Shown piece after piece: positions 5,107 through 13,066 of a stretch of DNA of 35,634 bases (the first letter of the stretch is position 1; the number at the start of each line of letters is the position of its first letter). The notes beneath the pieces are model-generated. The model had not been told where the DNA came from. It did no database searches and saw nothing but the letters and a program-made list of their open reading frames with translations. A program made the translations under genes and the position numbers. This DNA is from an uncultured Eisenbergiella sp. (GTDB lineage Bacteria; Bacillota; Clostridia; Lachnospirales; Lachnospiraceae). The stretch spans positions 1-35,634 of the forward strand of contig CANQTI010000002.1 of the NCBI GenBank assembly GCA_947626725.1. The letters are read 5' to 3'.

Positions 5107-8100
5107 ATGAAAAAGCGTGTGAGAAAAAGTGTAAGAAGCATGCTGGCGGTTTTGTTGGTGGTTGGAATGGCGATGAGTGTTCCCCTGCAGACGCTGGCGG
5201 AGGAGGAAGCCGGGGCAGAAGCGTTTACCGAGCAGGAACAGGCTCCGACGGAGGGAACAGGGGCAGAAAGCCGAGAAGCACAGGCGACCGTGAGTGGGGA
5301 GAATACGGAAATAGAAGACGTATCCCAAGGCACGGAAGGCGTGGAGACCCCGGAAAACGCAACCCAGAATACAGAGGATGCGACGGCGCCGGAAGGCACA
5401 TCCCAGAACGCGGAAGACGCAGCGGCGCCGGAAAGCACGCCACAGAATGCGGAAGATGCAGCAGCGCCGGAAAGCACGCCACAGAACGCGGAAGACACAG
5501 CGGCGCCGGAAAGCACAAACCAGGACGCAGAAGGCACAAAGGCCCCGGGGAGCACGCCTCAGAACGCGGATGACGCAGAAAGTTTGGGGAAGTTATCCCA
5601 GAACGCGGACGGCGCGGAAAATCCGGAGGCTGCGGGAAACGATTCCGGAGAGGTTCTGCCGGAGACGGCGCAGCCGAATAGTGACGAAATTATGTCTGAA
5701 GAAAGCACCGGAATCGAAGAGATGGAGACACTGAAAACGGACGGCAGCGGTGCCTCAGCGTCCGTCAGGATCAGTGCCATTGTGCAGTATGACGGCGAGC
5801 TGGAAGCAGGGCAGTTTTCTTTCCGGCTGGAATTGACAGGCACAGCCAGTGATCCGGATGATGCCGTGTCCCTGAGCGCTTCCAATGATGCGGAAGGAAA
5901 AATCACGTTTGAGGAAATATCCTATGAAGAAGCAGGGGAGTATGATTATGCGCTTCGCCAGGAAAACGGAGGAGAAATTGTAAACGGCGTCCGGCTGGAT
6001 GATACGGTTTTTACGGTGCATGTTTCTGTCAGCCGGGACGAAGAGAAGGGTGACCTTCTGGTGGAGATGGAGCCTGATGCGTCAGAGCTGGTCTTTTTCA
6101 ACAGGCAGGAGGAAGCGGTTGAAGACGGACATGAAGAAATCGCCGCGGAACTCTCTGCCGGAACGTCGGTCAGCCTGAATAACTATATTAAGTCGGAAAC
6201 CTTTACGGTTACTAATAATGAGTTATCGGTAGGGGATGACGGCCGGACAGATTTTTTTACGCTGACGGCGACATATGCGATCCCTTACGATGCGATCCCA
6301 TGGGATGAAAATGGAGAGGGGGTTGTCCGGTATACCGTTCCGCAGGGTAAGCTTTCGGATGGAACGTTGATCTCGCCGGAGTTTAATCCGGCACAGGGAG
6401 CGGGAACGGTTCGTTCCACTGTTGGCAAAGAGGTCGGCTCTTATGAAATACAGGATGGCGTTATGGTCATCACTTTTTACGAGGGCAAGTTAGAAAAGGG
6501 AACCGAGGTCAGCGGGGAATTATCGATGGAGCTTTCGCTGACGCTGACAAAAGAGCAAGCGGGAGACAATGAAAATATAGAATTTGGAGAGGAAGAGCAT
6601 AAAACAACGGTTCAGTTCCGGAAAGCGGAATCGGTCGGCGTGGAGAAGCGTGCGGAAGATGTTTCTGTGGAAACGATAGAAGGCGATCCATCTCACCGTA
6701 TTCTGAAATATTTTTATGTGATTGAGGTGACCTCTCAGACAGGCACGAGCCAGCCTATAGAGATATCGGATATTCTAAAGCAGCGTGCAGTCGAGGACGG
6801 ATCGCTCGAGGTTCTGAAGCCGGACGACGGCACGCCTGGAGTGGAGATTACCCTGTACGGTGCTGACGGCAAAGAGAAGAGCTGTTCGGCAGGACTGGAG
6901 ATATCATCCGGTGATGCGGCGCTTTTGTCCGGGTCCCTTCCGGCGCTTGCGGAGGGAGACTATTATGTGATCAGGTATTGTGTGACAGAGAAGGTGAGCA
7001 GTTCTGTGGGTGGCACGTTTACGGAGAAAAACAGCGTATCCGTTTCCATTCCGGATCCCCGGAATCCGGCGGAAAAGGTCGTGGCAACGGCTGATGCGGA
7101 TAAGGAATATCATTTCGCCGGCGACGATTTCGTGGATTTCGAGGTAACAAAAGAGGTGCAGAGCGCCGGGGAGGAGATCGAGGTAGGGTCTGATTATTCT
7201 GTGACCTGGCCTTATTGCGTGGAAGTCCATGTGGTGAACGATGAGGAAGGACTGGGAACAAAGGAAAAGACCGTTATCGTCACCGATACGGCTGTGAGCC
7301 GTGCCTGGGGAACCGGACGGAAGCTGCAAAATTTCCACATGTATCGGGTGCAGGAGGGAACCGGAGAGGAAGAGGAAATCACAAAGGATGAGCTGCAGAA
7401 GCTGGGCCTTGAGTGCTCCCTGAATGAAAACGAGGCGATTCAGCAGGGCGAGTGGCTGTTCGGCGTAGAGCTTCCTCCGCTGAAAGCGGGAGAATACTAT
7501 CGGATCAAATATGAGGTGGTGGAGAGCGGCATCTATGCGTTCATCCATGATGGCAAAGAGGATGATTTCAAGATCAGAAGCGAAAACAGCGTCCGCGCTG
7601 AGATAAACGGAAACGCCAAATTTGCGAAAGCGACTGCGACAGCGCTTTTGCCGGACGGAACGGAGCCGCTGCCTTCCCTTGAAAAAGAAAAGGGAAGCGA
7701 TTCCCCGTCTGTGACGGAAGATGGGGAATCCGTCCAGTTTGACTGGCAGATCGTGATCAATGAGTATGGCGCTGTTAATCTGACTGGATATGAGATTTCC
7801 GATGATTATACGGTCTCCTTTGATACGAAAGTTGTGCAGGAGGGCGAGACAGGATCCTATTATGAATCCTATAGAGGGAAAGTATATGTAAAAGAAATCG
7901 GCCGCCCCGACTATAATACAGTATCGGGAGGGTTCATACATCTTCCGGCAAAATTTGAAACTGCGGAAGATGGAAGGTATGTTTTGAAAGAAATAGACGG
8001 AGATGGGGAACTGCCCATTAAGGATCCGCACGATGTGTTTGTACTGACCTACTCTGTTTCGGTCCCGAAAGGGGAGCATTCGCTGATTGACATGTACAAT

Positions 8101-10602
8101 GTAGGAAAGCTGACCGGACAGAAAGAAGGACAGCCGGATACGGAAATCAGCCAGGGAAAGGAGCAGTATTACTGGGATTTTACGGTTGACAAGGAGCACG
8201 GCGATGTGGAGAATCTGGGAGGCGGGGAGAACAGGATACACTGGACTTCCACCGTCAATATTCCGGTTGATGGGTTCCAGAAGGGCGACAGCATCCGTGA
8301 CTATTTGATGGATGCGCAGACAAATACCAACTATCTTCAGAAAAAAGATACGGACGGAAATGTCCTTTTCCAGCAGTGGTTTACCAAACAGCAGGTCGAA
8401 GAGATCAAGGTCAACGGTCAAAATTGGAAGGAACAGAAACTGTCACTGGAGTTGACGGTTGCCTGGATGGAGGCAAACGGGAGCTTGCATTCTAATTTTG
8501 AGCAGTTGAATCAAGTGCCGGAGGATGCATATATCGTGGCATTCCAGCTGACCTTTAAGGAGCCATACGAAGGACCGGATGGAGAAGGAAACGTTTTGCA
8601 GCTCTCTTACAGTTCTATGGCGTATCTGGGAGCGGGTCAGAGCGGAGTGGCCATGAATACCGTAGAAGCGCAGGTTTCCGAAAACAAGAAAACGGCAACG
8701 GACAGTGCAGAACTGCAGCGAGATCGTGAGCAGCTGCTGAATAAAAGTTTGGTCGGCGGCTCAAAAGACGCGGCGTTTACCTATATACCCGGCATGAAAC
8801 TGTATTATCGGGTGGAATTGGATCCGGCGGCCTGCTTTGCACCGAAAAACGGCATTCTGTATCGGGATACGCTGCCGGAGGGTGCGACGCTCGTCCTGGA
8901 CAGCTGGGATTACGCCGGAAACCATTATCAGGCGGGAATGCCGGGATGCGAAGGCGGTATTCTGATCCGGTATCAGGGAAATGATGGGGCCGGAGAGCAA
9001 AATGGCTACCGTGGATTGGATGGCTCCGACATAAAGGTGGAGAGTGAATCGGGCTCCTTTACGGTCAGGATTCCTGCAAGTGCATATATGGTTAGCGGTT
9101 CTATGGAAATGCCGAAGATCATATTGTACTATGCGCTGCGCTTTGATTCCGTGCAGCTTACGGATGGCTCCGCCAGTGCGGTCAATCAGGGGGCGGCCTG
9201 GAATGGTGAGGAAGAAAGCGGAGCTGGAGTTACGGACAGCGCAAAGGTAGAATTTATGTCCGGCGGCCAGATTCAGAAGACCTCATTTACCTATGATCCG
9301 GATACTCAGACACTGTGCTATAGGTTGGATGTCAATGCGGACAGGAGCGATCTTCTGAAGAAGGTTGAGGGTGCGGATGTCTATCATGAGAATCTGACGA
9401 TCAACGATACCTTGGATTACAGTGAATATGAGGCGATTGAAAGCGTTATCCTGGACAGAGCTTCCGTTCGCCTATATAGGAAGGAAGCGGATGGGACCCG
9501 GACGCAGGTATCCTATGCGCCGGAGGATCTGACCGTGAGCAATGAAGGGAGGCAATGCAGCTTCACCCTCCAAGTATCGGATGAAACCTGGTGGCAGGTG
9601 GAATACACCTATCAGTTCACGATCAGAAACGGCGTTGTCGCAGAGTTGCCCAATACGGCGATCCTGTCCGGTGATAAAGAGTGGTTAGTGATCAATGAGA
9701 AAAAGACAGCGCTGTATAAATCTTCTGTAACAGCAAAGACGGAGGCTACGCGCTTACTGCTGAGAAAGTATGAAGCTGATGCGGAAGGAATTCTCAATCT
9801 CTCCAAACCCCTTGAGGGTGCCGTTTTCCAGCTGTGGCGGTATGTGGGCAGCGGAGAGGATACCGGGGAGGAAGCCTGGTATGACCTCGGTGTCTTTACA
9901 ACGGATTCCAACGGAGAGATCGTGCTGGGAGAACCGACAAGAGACGGGGAAGCCTTGCAGATGTTTTATAATTATCTGTACAGGCTGAAAGAGATCAGTG
10001 CCCCGGATAAATACGAGCTAAATGGGGAAGATATTTATTTATTCCTGGATAATGAGGAAATCCGTACGGAGTATATTCCGGACGGCTTTGACAGGGGACG
10101 GTTTGCGGAAACGGAACAGCTTGCAGAGGGCGGATATCTGCTGAGAGTCGGCAACCAGCCAGCGCCTGATCCGGAACCTACACCCGATCCGGAGCCTACA
10201 CCTGATCCGGAACCTACACCCGATCCGGAACCTACACCCGATCCGGGGCCTACACCTGATCCGGAACCTACGCCTGATCCGGAGCCTACGCCTGATCCGG
10301 AACCTACGCCCGATCCGGGGCCTACACCCGATCCGGGACCAGCGCCCGATCCGGGACCAGCGCCTGATCCGGGACCCGTGCCCGGCTTCATTCCTATACA
10401 GGGACCGGAAGCGGGAGTGCTTGGTGTGCGGATTCCGCTTCAGGAGCCAGGTGTATTAGAAGAGAGACGGCCCGGACAAGGTGTTTTAGGGGTGATTCGG
10501 ACCGGAGATAACTCGGCTCTGGGTTTCTGGCTGGCGGCTCTGGGGGCCTCCCTTGCCGCTATTTTGGGAATGGCGGTGAAACGGCGCAAGAGAAACAAAT
10601 GA
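5107..10602 (+). CDS. Giant cell-wall-anchored pilin/adhesin-like surface protein
   Basis: 1,831 residues. The signal peptide is residues 1-31 (KKRVRKSVRS, a hydrophobic core, cleavage after TLA). Residues 85-170 are 13-residue imperfect repeats (QNAEDAAAPESTP type), probably a disordered stalk. Residues about 216-334 match the FctA-type pilin isopeptide domain (FSFRLELTG...GKITFEEISYEEAGEYDYAL). A long series of beta-rich, probably isopeptide or adhesin Ig-like modules follows. Residues about 1547-1668 look like a SpaA/Cna-B domain (LEGAVFQLWRY...YRLKEISAPDKYEL). Then come a Pro-Asp-Glu repeat wall spanner (about 1686-1758) and a sorting signal with VIRTGDNS in place of LPXTG, a hydrophobic segment and KRRKRNK. 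No sortase is in the window. It probably binds host or other cells. The next gene, a recombinase, is 156 nt downstream. Confidence 0.85.
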   Translation: MKKRVRKSVRSMLAVLLVVGMAMSVPLQTLAEEEAGAEAFTEQEQAPTEGTGAESREAQATVSGENTEIEDVSQGTEGVETPENATQNTEDATAPEGTSQNAEDAAAPESTPQNAEDAAAPESTPQNAEDTAAPESTNQDAEGTKAPGSTPQNADDAESLGKLSQNADGAENPEAAGNDSGEVLPETAQPNSDEIMSEESTGIEEMETLKTDGSGASASVRISAIVQYDGELEAGQFSFRLELTGTASDPDDAVSLSASNDAEGKITFEEISYEEAGEYDYALRQENGGEIVNGVRLDDTVFTVHVSVSRDEEKGDLLVEMEPDASELVFFNRQEEAVEDGHEEIAAELSAGTSVSLNNYIKSETFTVTNNELSVGDDGRTDFFTLTATYAIPYDAIPWDENGEGVVRYTVPQGKLSDGTLISPEFNPAQGAGTVRSTVGKEVGSYEIQDGVMVITFYEGKLEKGTEVSGELSMELSLTLTKEQAGDNENIEFGEEEHKTTVQFRKAESVGVEKRAEDVSVETIEGDPSHRILKYFYVIEVTSQTGTSQPIEISDILKQRAVEDGSLEVLKPDDGTPGVEITLYGADGKEKSCSAGLEISSGDAALLSGSLPALAEGDYYVIRYCVTEKVSSSVGGTFTEKNSVSVSIPDPRNPAEKVVATADADKEYHFAGDDFVDFEVTKEVQSAGEEIEVGSDYSVTWPYCVEVHVVNDEEGLGTKEKTVIVTDTAVSRAWGTGRKLQNFHMYRVQEGTGEEEEITKDELQKLGLECSLNENEAIQQGEWLFGVELPPLKAGEYYRIKYEVVESGIYAFIHDGKEDDFKIRSENSVRAEINGNAKFAKATATALLPDGTEPLPSLEKEKGSDSPSVTEDGESVQFDWQIVINEYGAVNLTGYEISDDYTVSFDTKVVQEGETGSYYESYRGKVYVKEIGRPDYNTVSGGFIHLPAKFETAEDGRYVLKEIDGDGELPIKDPHDVFVLTYSVSVPKGEHSLIDMYNVGKLTGQKEGQPDTEISQGKEQYYWDFTVDKEHGDVENLGGGENRIHWTSTVNIPVDGFQKGDSIRDYLMDAQTNTNYLQKKDTDGNVLFQQWFTKQQVEEIKVNGQNWKEQKLSLELTVAWMEANGSLHSNFEQLNQVPEDAYIVAFQLTFKEPYEGPDGEGNVLQLSYSSMAYLGAGQSGVAMNTVEAQVSENKKTATDSAELQRDREQLLNKSLVGGSKDAAFTYIPGMKLYYRVELDPAACFAPKNGILYRDTLPEGATLVLDSWDYAGNHYQAGMPGCEGGILIRYQGNDGAGEQNGYRGLDGSDIKVESESGSFTVRIPASAYMVSGSMEMPKIILYYALRFDSVQLTDGSASAVNQGAAWNGEEESGAGVTDSAKVEFMSGGQIQKTSFTYDPDTQTLCYRLDVNADRSDLLKKVEGADVYHENLTINDTLDYSEYEAIESVILDRASVRLYRKEADGTRTQVSYAPEDLTVSNEGRQCSFTLQVSDETWWQVEYTYQFTIRNGVVAELPNTAILSGDKEWLVINEKKTALYKSSVTAKTEATRLLLRKYEADAEGILNLSKPLEGAVFQLWRYVGSGEDTGEEAWYDLGVFTTDSNGEIVLGEPTRDGEALQMFYNYLYRLKEISAPDKYELNGEDIYLFLDNEEIRTEYIPDGFDRGRFAETEQLAEGGYLLRVGNQPAPDPEPTPDPEPTPDPEPTPDPEPTPDPGPTPDPEPTPDPEPTPDPEPTPDPGPTPDPGPAPDPGPAPDPGPVPGFIPIQGPEAGVLGVRIPLQEPGVLEERRPGQGVLGVIRTGDNSALGFWLAALGASLAAILGMAVKRRKRNK
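5365..5620 (+). repeat. 39-bp tandem repeats coding the N-terminal 13-residue units
   Basis: About six imperfect units encode Q-N-A-E-D-x-x-A-P-E-S-T-x. Neighbouring units are nearly identical at the DNA level (GCGGAAGACGCAGCGGCGCC and variants), so copy number may change by slippage while the reading frame is kept. Confidence 0.85.
10162..10383 (+). repeat. 18-bp tandem repeats coding the Pro-rich wall-spanning segment
   Basis: About twelve units of CCTACACCYGATCCGGAR encode (P-T-P-D-P-E/G). The last few change to PAPDPGP. They end just before the sorting region. The long minus-strand ORF 10035-10391 is only the complement of this repeat. Confidence 0.9.
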
Positions 10603-10685
10603 TTACGGCCAACGGGATTGCGGAGCCGGGTGAGCGCAGAAATGTCAAAAAAATAGATAGCATATTTGGAGAAAGAAAGTTTATG

Positions 10686-10711
10686 ATAGGGGGGAGTTCC
10701 ATCCCCCCTAT
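10686..10711. other. Strong hairpin between surface protein and recombinase genes
   Basis: ATAGGGGGGA (10686-10695) pairs with TCCCCCCTAT (10702-10711) around a 6-nt loop: a perfect 10-bp stem. There is no T run after it, so termination is uncertain. It could attenuate read-through from the surface gene into the recombinase. I find no convincing separate promoter for the recombinase in 10603-10758. Confidence 0.6.
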
Positions 10712-10758
10712 TGACGTGATGGAAAAAATATTAAAAAGCTGTAAAGGAGCGTATTGTT

Positions 10759-11601
10759 ATGGCACATGAAATAACGGAAGAGGTCTTAGAAGCATTTCGG
10801 CAGTATTTGATTTCGGAAGAAAAAGGGAAGGAGACGGTGGAAAAATATCTGCGGGATATGAGGGCATTTTCCAGATGGCTGGATGCCCGCCCGGTGGATA
10901 AGGAAAGAACGATCGGTTGGAAAGAGCACCTGCTGGAAGAGGGGTATTCGCCCCGAACCGTCAATACCATGCTTTCCGCTGCAAACGCGCTGTTTGGCTG
11001 TATGGGCTGGACAGAATGCAGGGTGAAGTTCCTGCGTATTCAGCACAGGACCTTCCGCGAACCGGAGAGAGAACTGAACCGTCAGGAATATTTTCGGCTT
11101 GTCAGGACGGCCTCAGCGCAGAAAAAGGAGCGACTGGCTCTTCTGATGGAAACCATCTGTGCGACGGGAATTCGCGTGTCCGAAGTAAAATATATTACGG
11201 TGGAAGCGGCAAAAAACGGCCGGGCCGACATTTTTTTGAAGGGCAAGGTGCGTTCCATCCTGATTCCGGGGAAGCTTTGCCGGAAGCTGCTGAAATATGC
11301 AAAAGAGGTGAAACGCGAGCGGGGGGAACTTTTCGTGACGAGGAAGGGAAATGGATTGTCCCGCAAGCAGATTTGGCAGGAGATGAAACAGCTTTGCGAC
11401 AAAGCGGGGGTAGAAACCTCCAAGGTGTTTCCGCATAATCTAAGACACTTGTTCGCCACAGTGTATTATCAGGCCAGCAGGGACATTGTAAAATTGGCGG
11501 ATGTGCTGGGACACGGCAGCATTGAGACGACGAGAATTTATCTGCTTTCCACAGGAACGGAGCATCTCAGACAATTGGAAGAACTGGAGCTGATCCTATA
11601 G
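10759..11601 (+). CDS. Tyrosine site-specific recombinase (catalytically complete)
   Basis: A 280-residue XerC/integrase-type recombinase. The N-terminal SAM-like core-binding domain (about residues 5-85, SPRTVNTMLSAANALFG) precedes the catalytic domain. All catalytic residues can be placed: R139 (ATGIRVSE), K163 (LKGKVRS), H226 and R229 (HNLRHLFA), H252 (LGHGSIETT) and nucleophile Y261 (TRIY). AAAGGAG lies 9 nt before the ATG. It stops 35 nt before the left inverted repeat of a presumptive invertible segment. Enzymes of this size and family (FimB/FimE, Mpi, RecV types) catalyse promoter inversion, so it is the obvious candidate to flip 11637-12157. It could instead act at distant sites, and the flipping is not shown here. 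Confidence 0.88.
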   Translation: MAHEITEEVLEAFRQYLISEEKGKETVEKYLRDMRAFSRWLDARPVDKERTIGWKEHLLEEGYSPRTVNTMLSAANALFGCMGWTECRVKFLRIQHRTFREPERELNRQEYFRLVRTASAQKKERLALLMETICATGIRVSEVKYITVEAAKNGRADIFLKGKVRSILIPGKLCRKLLKYAKEVKRERGELFVTRKGNGLSRKQIWQEMKQLCDKAGVETSKVFPHNLRHLFATVYYQASRDIVKLADVLGHGSIETTRIYLLSTGTEHLRQLEELELIL

Positions 11602-11636
11602 ATGGGACTGCCTCCGGGAACAGGGCAGTTCGGCTG

Positions 11637-11656
11637 AACGGAATAATGATTCCGTC
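11637..11656 (+). repeat. Left inverted repeat (IR-L) of the presumptive DNA switch
   Basis: AACGGAATAATGATTCCGTC. Its reverse complement recurs at 12138-12157 with a single change (19/20). Internally it has the form of a tyrosine-recombinase core site: inverted arms CGGAA/TTCCG around the asymmetric spacer TAATGA. A 6-bp hairpin, ACTGCC 11607 / GGCAGT 11624, separates it from the recombinase stop. Confidence 0.85.
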
Positions 11657-12137
11657 AGTTATTAAAAAACATCTGACATCTTTTCGCGCCGGTTCTGCTT
11701 ATGAATATGACAAACCGAAGCTGAAAATGTTCAGAAAGAAAGAAATATTGCTTTCAGATGCCGTCTGAAGCCATTATTTTCTTTCATACGGCAGATTTTG
11801 TATGGCGTAAAACAGCTGCCGGAAAGGCACAAAACAAACTATTTTGTCGTTCTGTATTTAACTCTCATGACTTATTTTCTTTTTTATTCTAGTACGATGC
11901 ATTAAAAAAGTAAAGTGAAAAGTTCAACGGAAATCCGCTATATTTGGCGTCTGATTTGGAAAAAATTCCCATTTTGAAAAGAAAAAAATCGATATGGCAG
12001 ATTTGAAAAGGGGAAAATGGCCGATTCCTGGAAAAAGTTATTTTGTTTTTTTCAGAGAAAGTTTTGAAAAGAATCAGGAAAGGTCAGGCCCTGGAAAGTT
12101 TTTCCCCTTTCAGCGCTAACATGCGCTCTGAGATTGG
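11657..12137. promoter_or_regulatory. Presumptive invertible segment (481 bp), non-coding
   Basis: An AT-rich stretch with no credible ORF on either strand, bounded by the 20-bp inverted repeats. It holds one good promoter, on the minus strand (11886-11914). It also holds a hairpin, GCTTTCAGA/TCTGAAGC around 11751-11771, followed by CATTATTTTCTTT, which could terminate the recombinase transcript. TTTGAAAAG occurs three times (11973, 12002, 12063). Near IR-R there is a small stem, AGCGC 12112 / GCGCT 12123. Inversion would aim the minus-strand promoter at the polysaccharide operon. Confidence 0.75.
11886..11914 (-). promoter_or_regulatory. Promoter inside the invertible segment, facing away from the operon
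   Basis: On the minus strand TTTACT (11909-11914), a 17-nt spacer and TAGAAT (11886-11891). This is the best sigma-A match in the segment; the best plus-strand candidate (TATATT at 11938) lacks a -35. As assembled it would transcribe leftward, antisense to the recombinase gene. After inversion its start would sit near 11915, reading right into 12201. Confidence 0.6.
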
Positions 12138-12157
12138 GACGGAATCATTATTTCGTT
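12138..12157 (-). repeat. Right inverted repeat (IR-R) of the presumptive DNA switch
   Basis: On the minus strand it reads AACGAAATAATGATTCCGTC, one base different from IR-L. The spacer TCATTA is the complement of the TAATGA of IR-L, as needed for inversion rather than deletion. The ribosome binding site of the next gene lies 31 nt downstream, so only a short constant leader separates the switch from the operon. Confidence 0.85.
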
Positions 12158-12200
12158 GCCAAAGGACCAAAAGATAGAGCTAAGAACCGGAGGACATGAG

Positions 12201-13025
12201 ATGGAAATGAGGGAAAAAGAGATACAAAGGGAAGAATCAGTCCAGCTTACCCTGGAACTGATTGAGAAATTTCTGGAGGATTTTGCCGGGAAAGGAAGAA
12301 GGGAAGTATCCCTGAAAAATTATCGCGTCATCCTTCTGGGGTTTTACCGACATCTTCCGGAAGATAAGCGGATTGACAGAGAGACCGCGCGCCAGTGGCG
12401 GGATTGGCTGGTTGAGCAGGGATATTCAGAGAGAACCGTAAACAATCGGGTATCGGTCCTGAACTGTTTTATGGCGTTTCTGGGACGCAGGGAATGGCAG
12501 ATGGTGGACTTTTATGAGAAGGGCGGGGACGTGCAGCCGGAACTTTCCCGCCGAGAATACCTCCGCCTCTTGAAAGCGGCCAAAAACGTCGGCAGGGAGA
12601 GATATTATCTGCTGATCAAAACATTAGGCGGCGCTGGGGTACGAATTAACGAATTGTCTCAGGTGACGGTAGAAGCGGTAAAGCAGGGAGTGGTGGGACT
12701 GGAGTGTCATAATCGAAGACGAATCCTGCGCGTTCCAACCGTCCTGCAAAAAGAATTGCTGGCGTTTGCCGAAAGGGAAGGTATTGAGGAAGGTCCGGTT
12801 TTTCTGTCTCAGGACGGATATCCGCTGTCCAGGTCCACTATATGGTACATTGTGAGCAGTATTGGGCAGGAGGCCGGCGTGGAAGAAGAAAAAGCGTCGC
12901 CCAGGTGTCTATGGCAAATGTATCAGAGAACCTACAGCGGGATCCAGTCGAATATTGAGATTCTGGCGGCACAGGCTTATGACCGGATGATGGAGGAAGA
13001 ACAGCTGGAGGTTGGCTGGAAATAA
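12201..13025 (+). CDS. Catalytically degenerate tyrosine recombinase homologue, first gene of the operon
   Basis: A 274-residue protein that aligns along its length with the upstream recombinase: the core-binding domain has YSERTVNNRVSVLNCFMAFLG and the catalytic domain has GGAGVRINELSQVTVEAV. The first catalytic Arg is kept. The Lys position reads HNRRR, the HxxR box has become ASPRC (Arg only), LGH has become LAA, and no Tyr lies at the nucleophile position. It should not cut DNA alone. The likely role is to bind the inversion sites as partner, directionality or feedback factor; this is inference. The ORF-track TTG at 12156 lies in IR-R. ATG 12201 with GGAGG (12189-12193) is preferred. Confidence 0.78.
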   Translation: MEMREKEIQREESVQLTLELIEKFLEDFAGKGRREVSLKNYRVILLGFYRHLPEDKRIDRETARQWRDWLVEQGYSERTVNNRVSVLNCFMAFLGRREWQMVDFYEKGGDVQPELSRREYLRLLKAAKNVGRERYYLLIKTLGGAGVRINELSQVTVEAVKQGVVGLECHNRRRILRVPTVLQKELLAFAEREGIEEGPVFLSQDGYPLSRSTIWYIVSSIGQEAGVEEEKASPRCLWQMYQRTYSGIQSNIEILAAQAYDRMMEEEQLEVGWK

Positions 13026-13066
13026 TGCTTCGTTCCGATCTGGCGGATCGGGGAGGAAAAACGATC

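Noticed and set aside
4998-5573. 191-residue plus-strand ORF overlapping the surface-protein start
   Set aside because: Starts in the untranslated leader and reads the tandem repeats out of frame, giving Gly/Arg/His-rich low-complexity sequence.
6904-8421. 505-residue minus-strand ORF opposite the surface protein
   Set aside because: Long only because the opposite strand lacks stops in that frame; no recognisable domain or ribosome binding site.
10162-10383. Possible CRISPR array in the regularly spaced repeats
   Set aside because: Units are contiguous 18-bp coding repeats (PTPDPE) with no spacers between them.
11938-11943. Plus-strand promoter with TATATT inside the invertible segment
   Set aside because: No acceptable -35 at 16-18 nt spacing (best is TGAAAA), so weaker than the minus-strand promoter.
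10759-13025. Integrative element or prophage bounded by the two recombinases
   Set aside because: No excisionase, relaxase, phage or replication genes and no attachment duplication at a tRNA; the flanking inverted repeats and operon layout fit a local DNA switch better.
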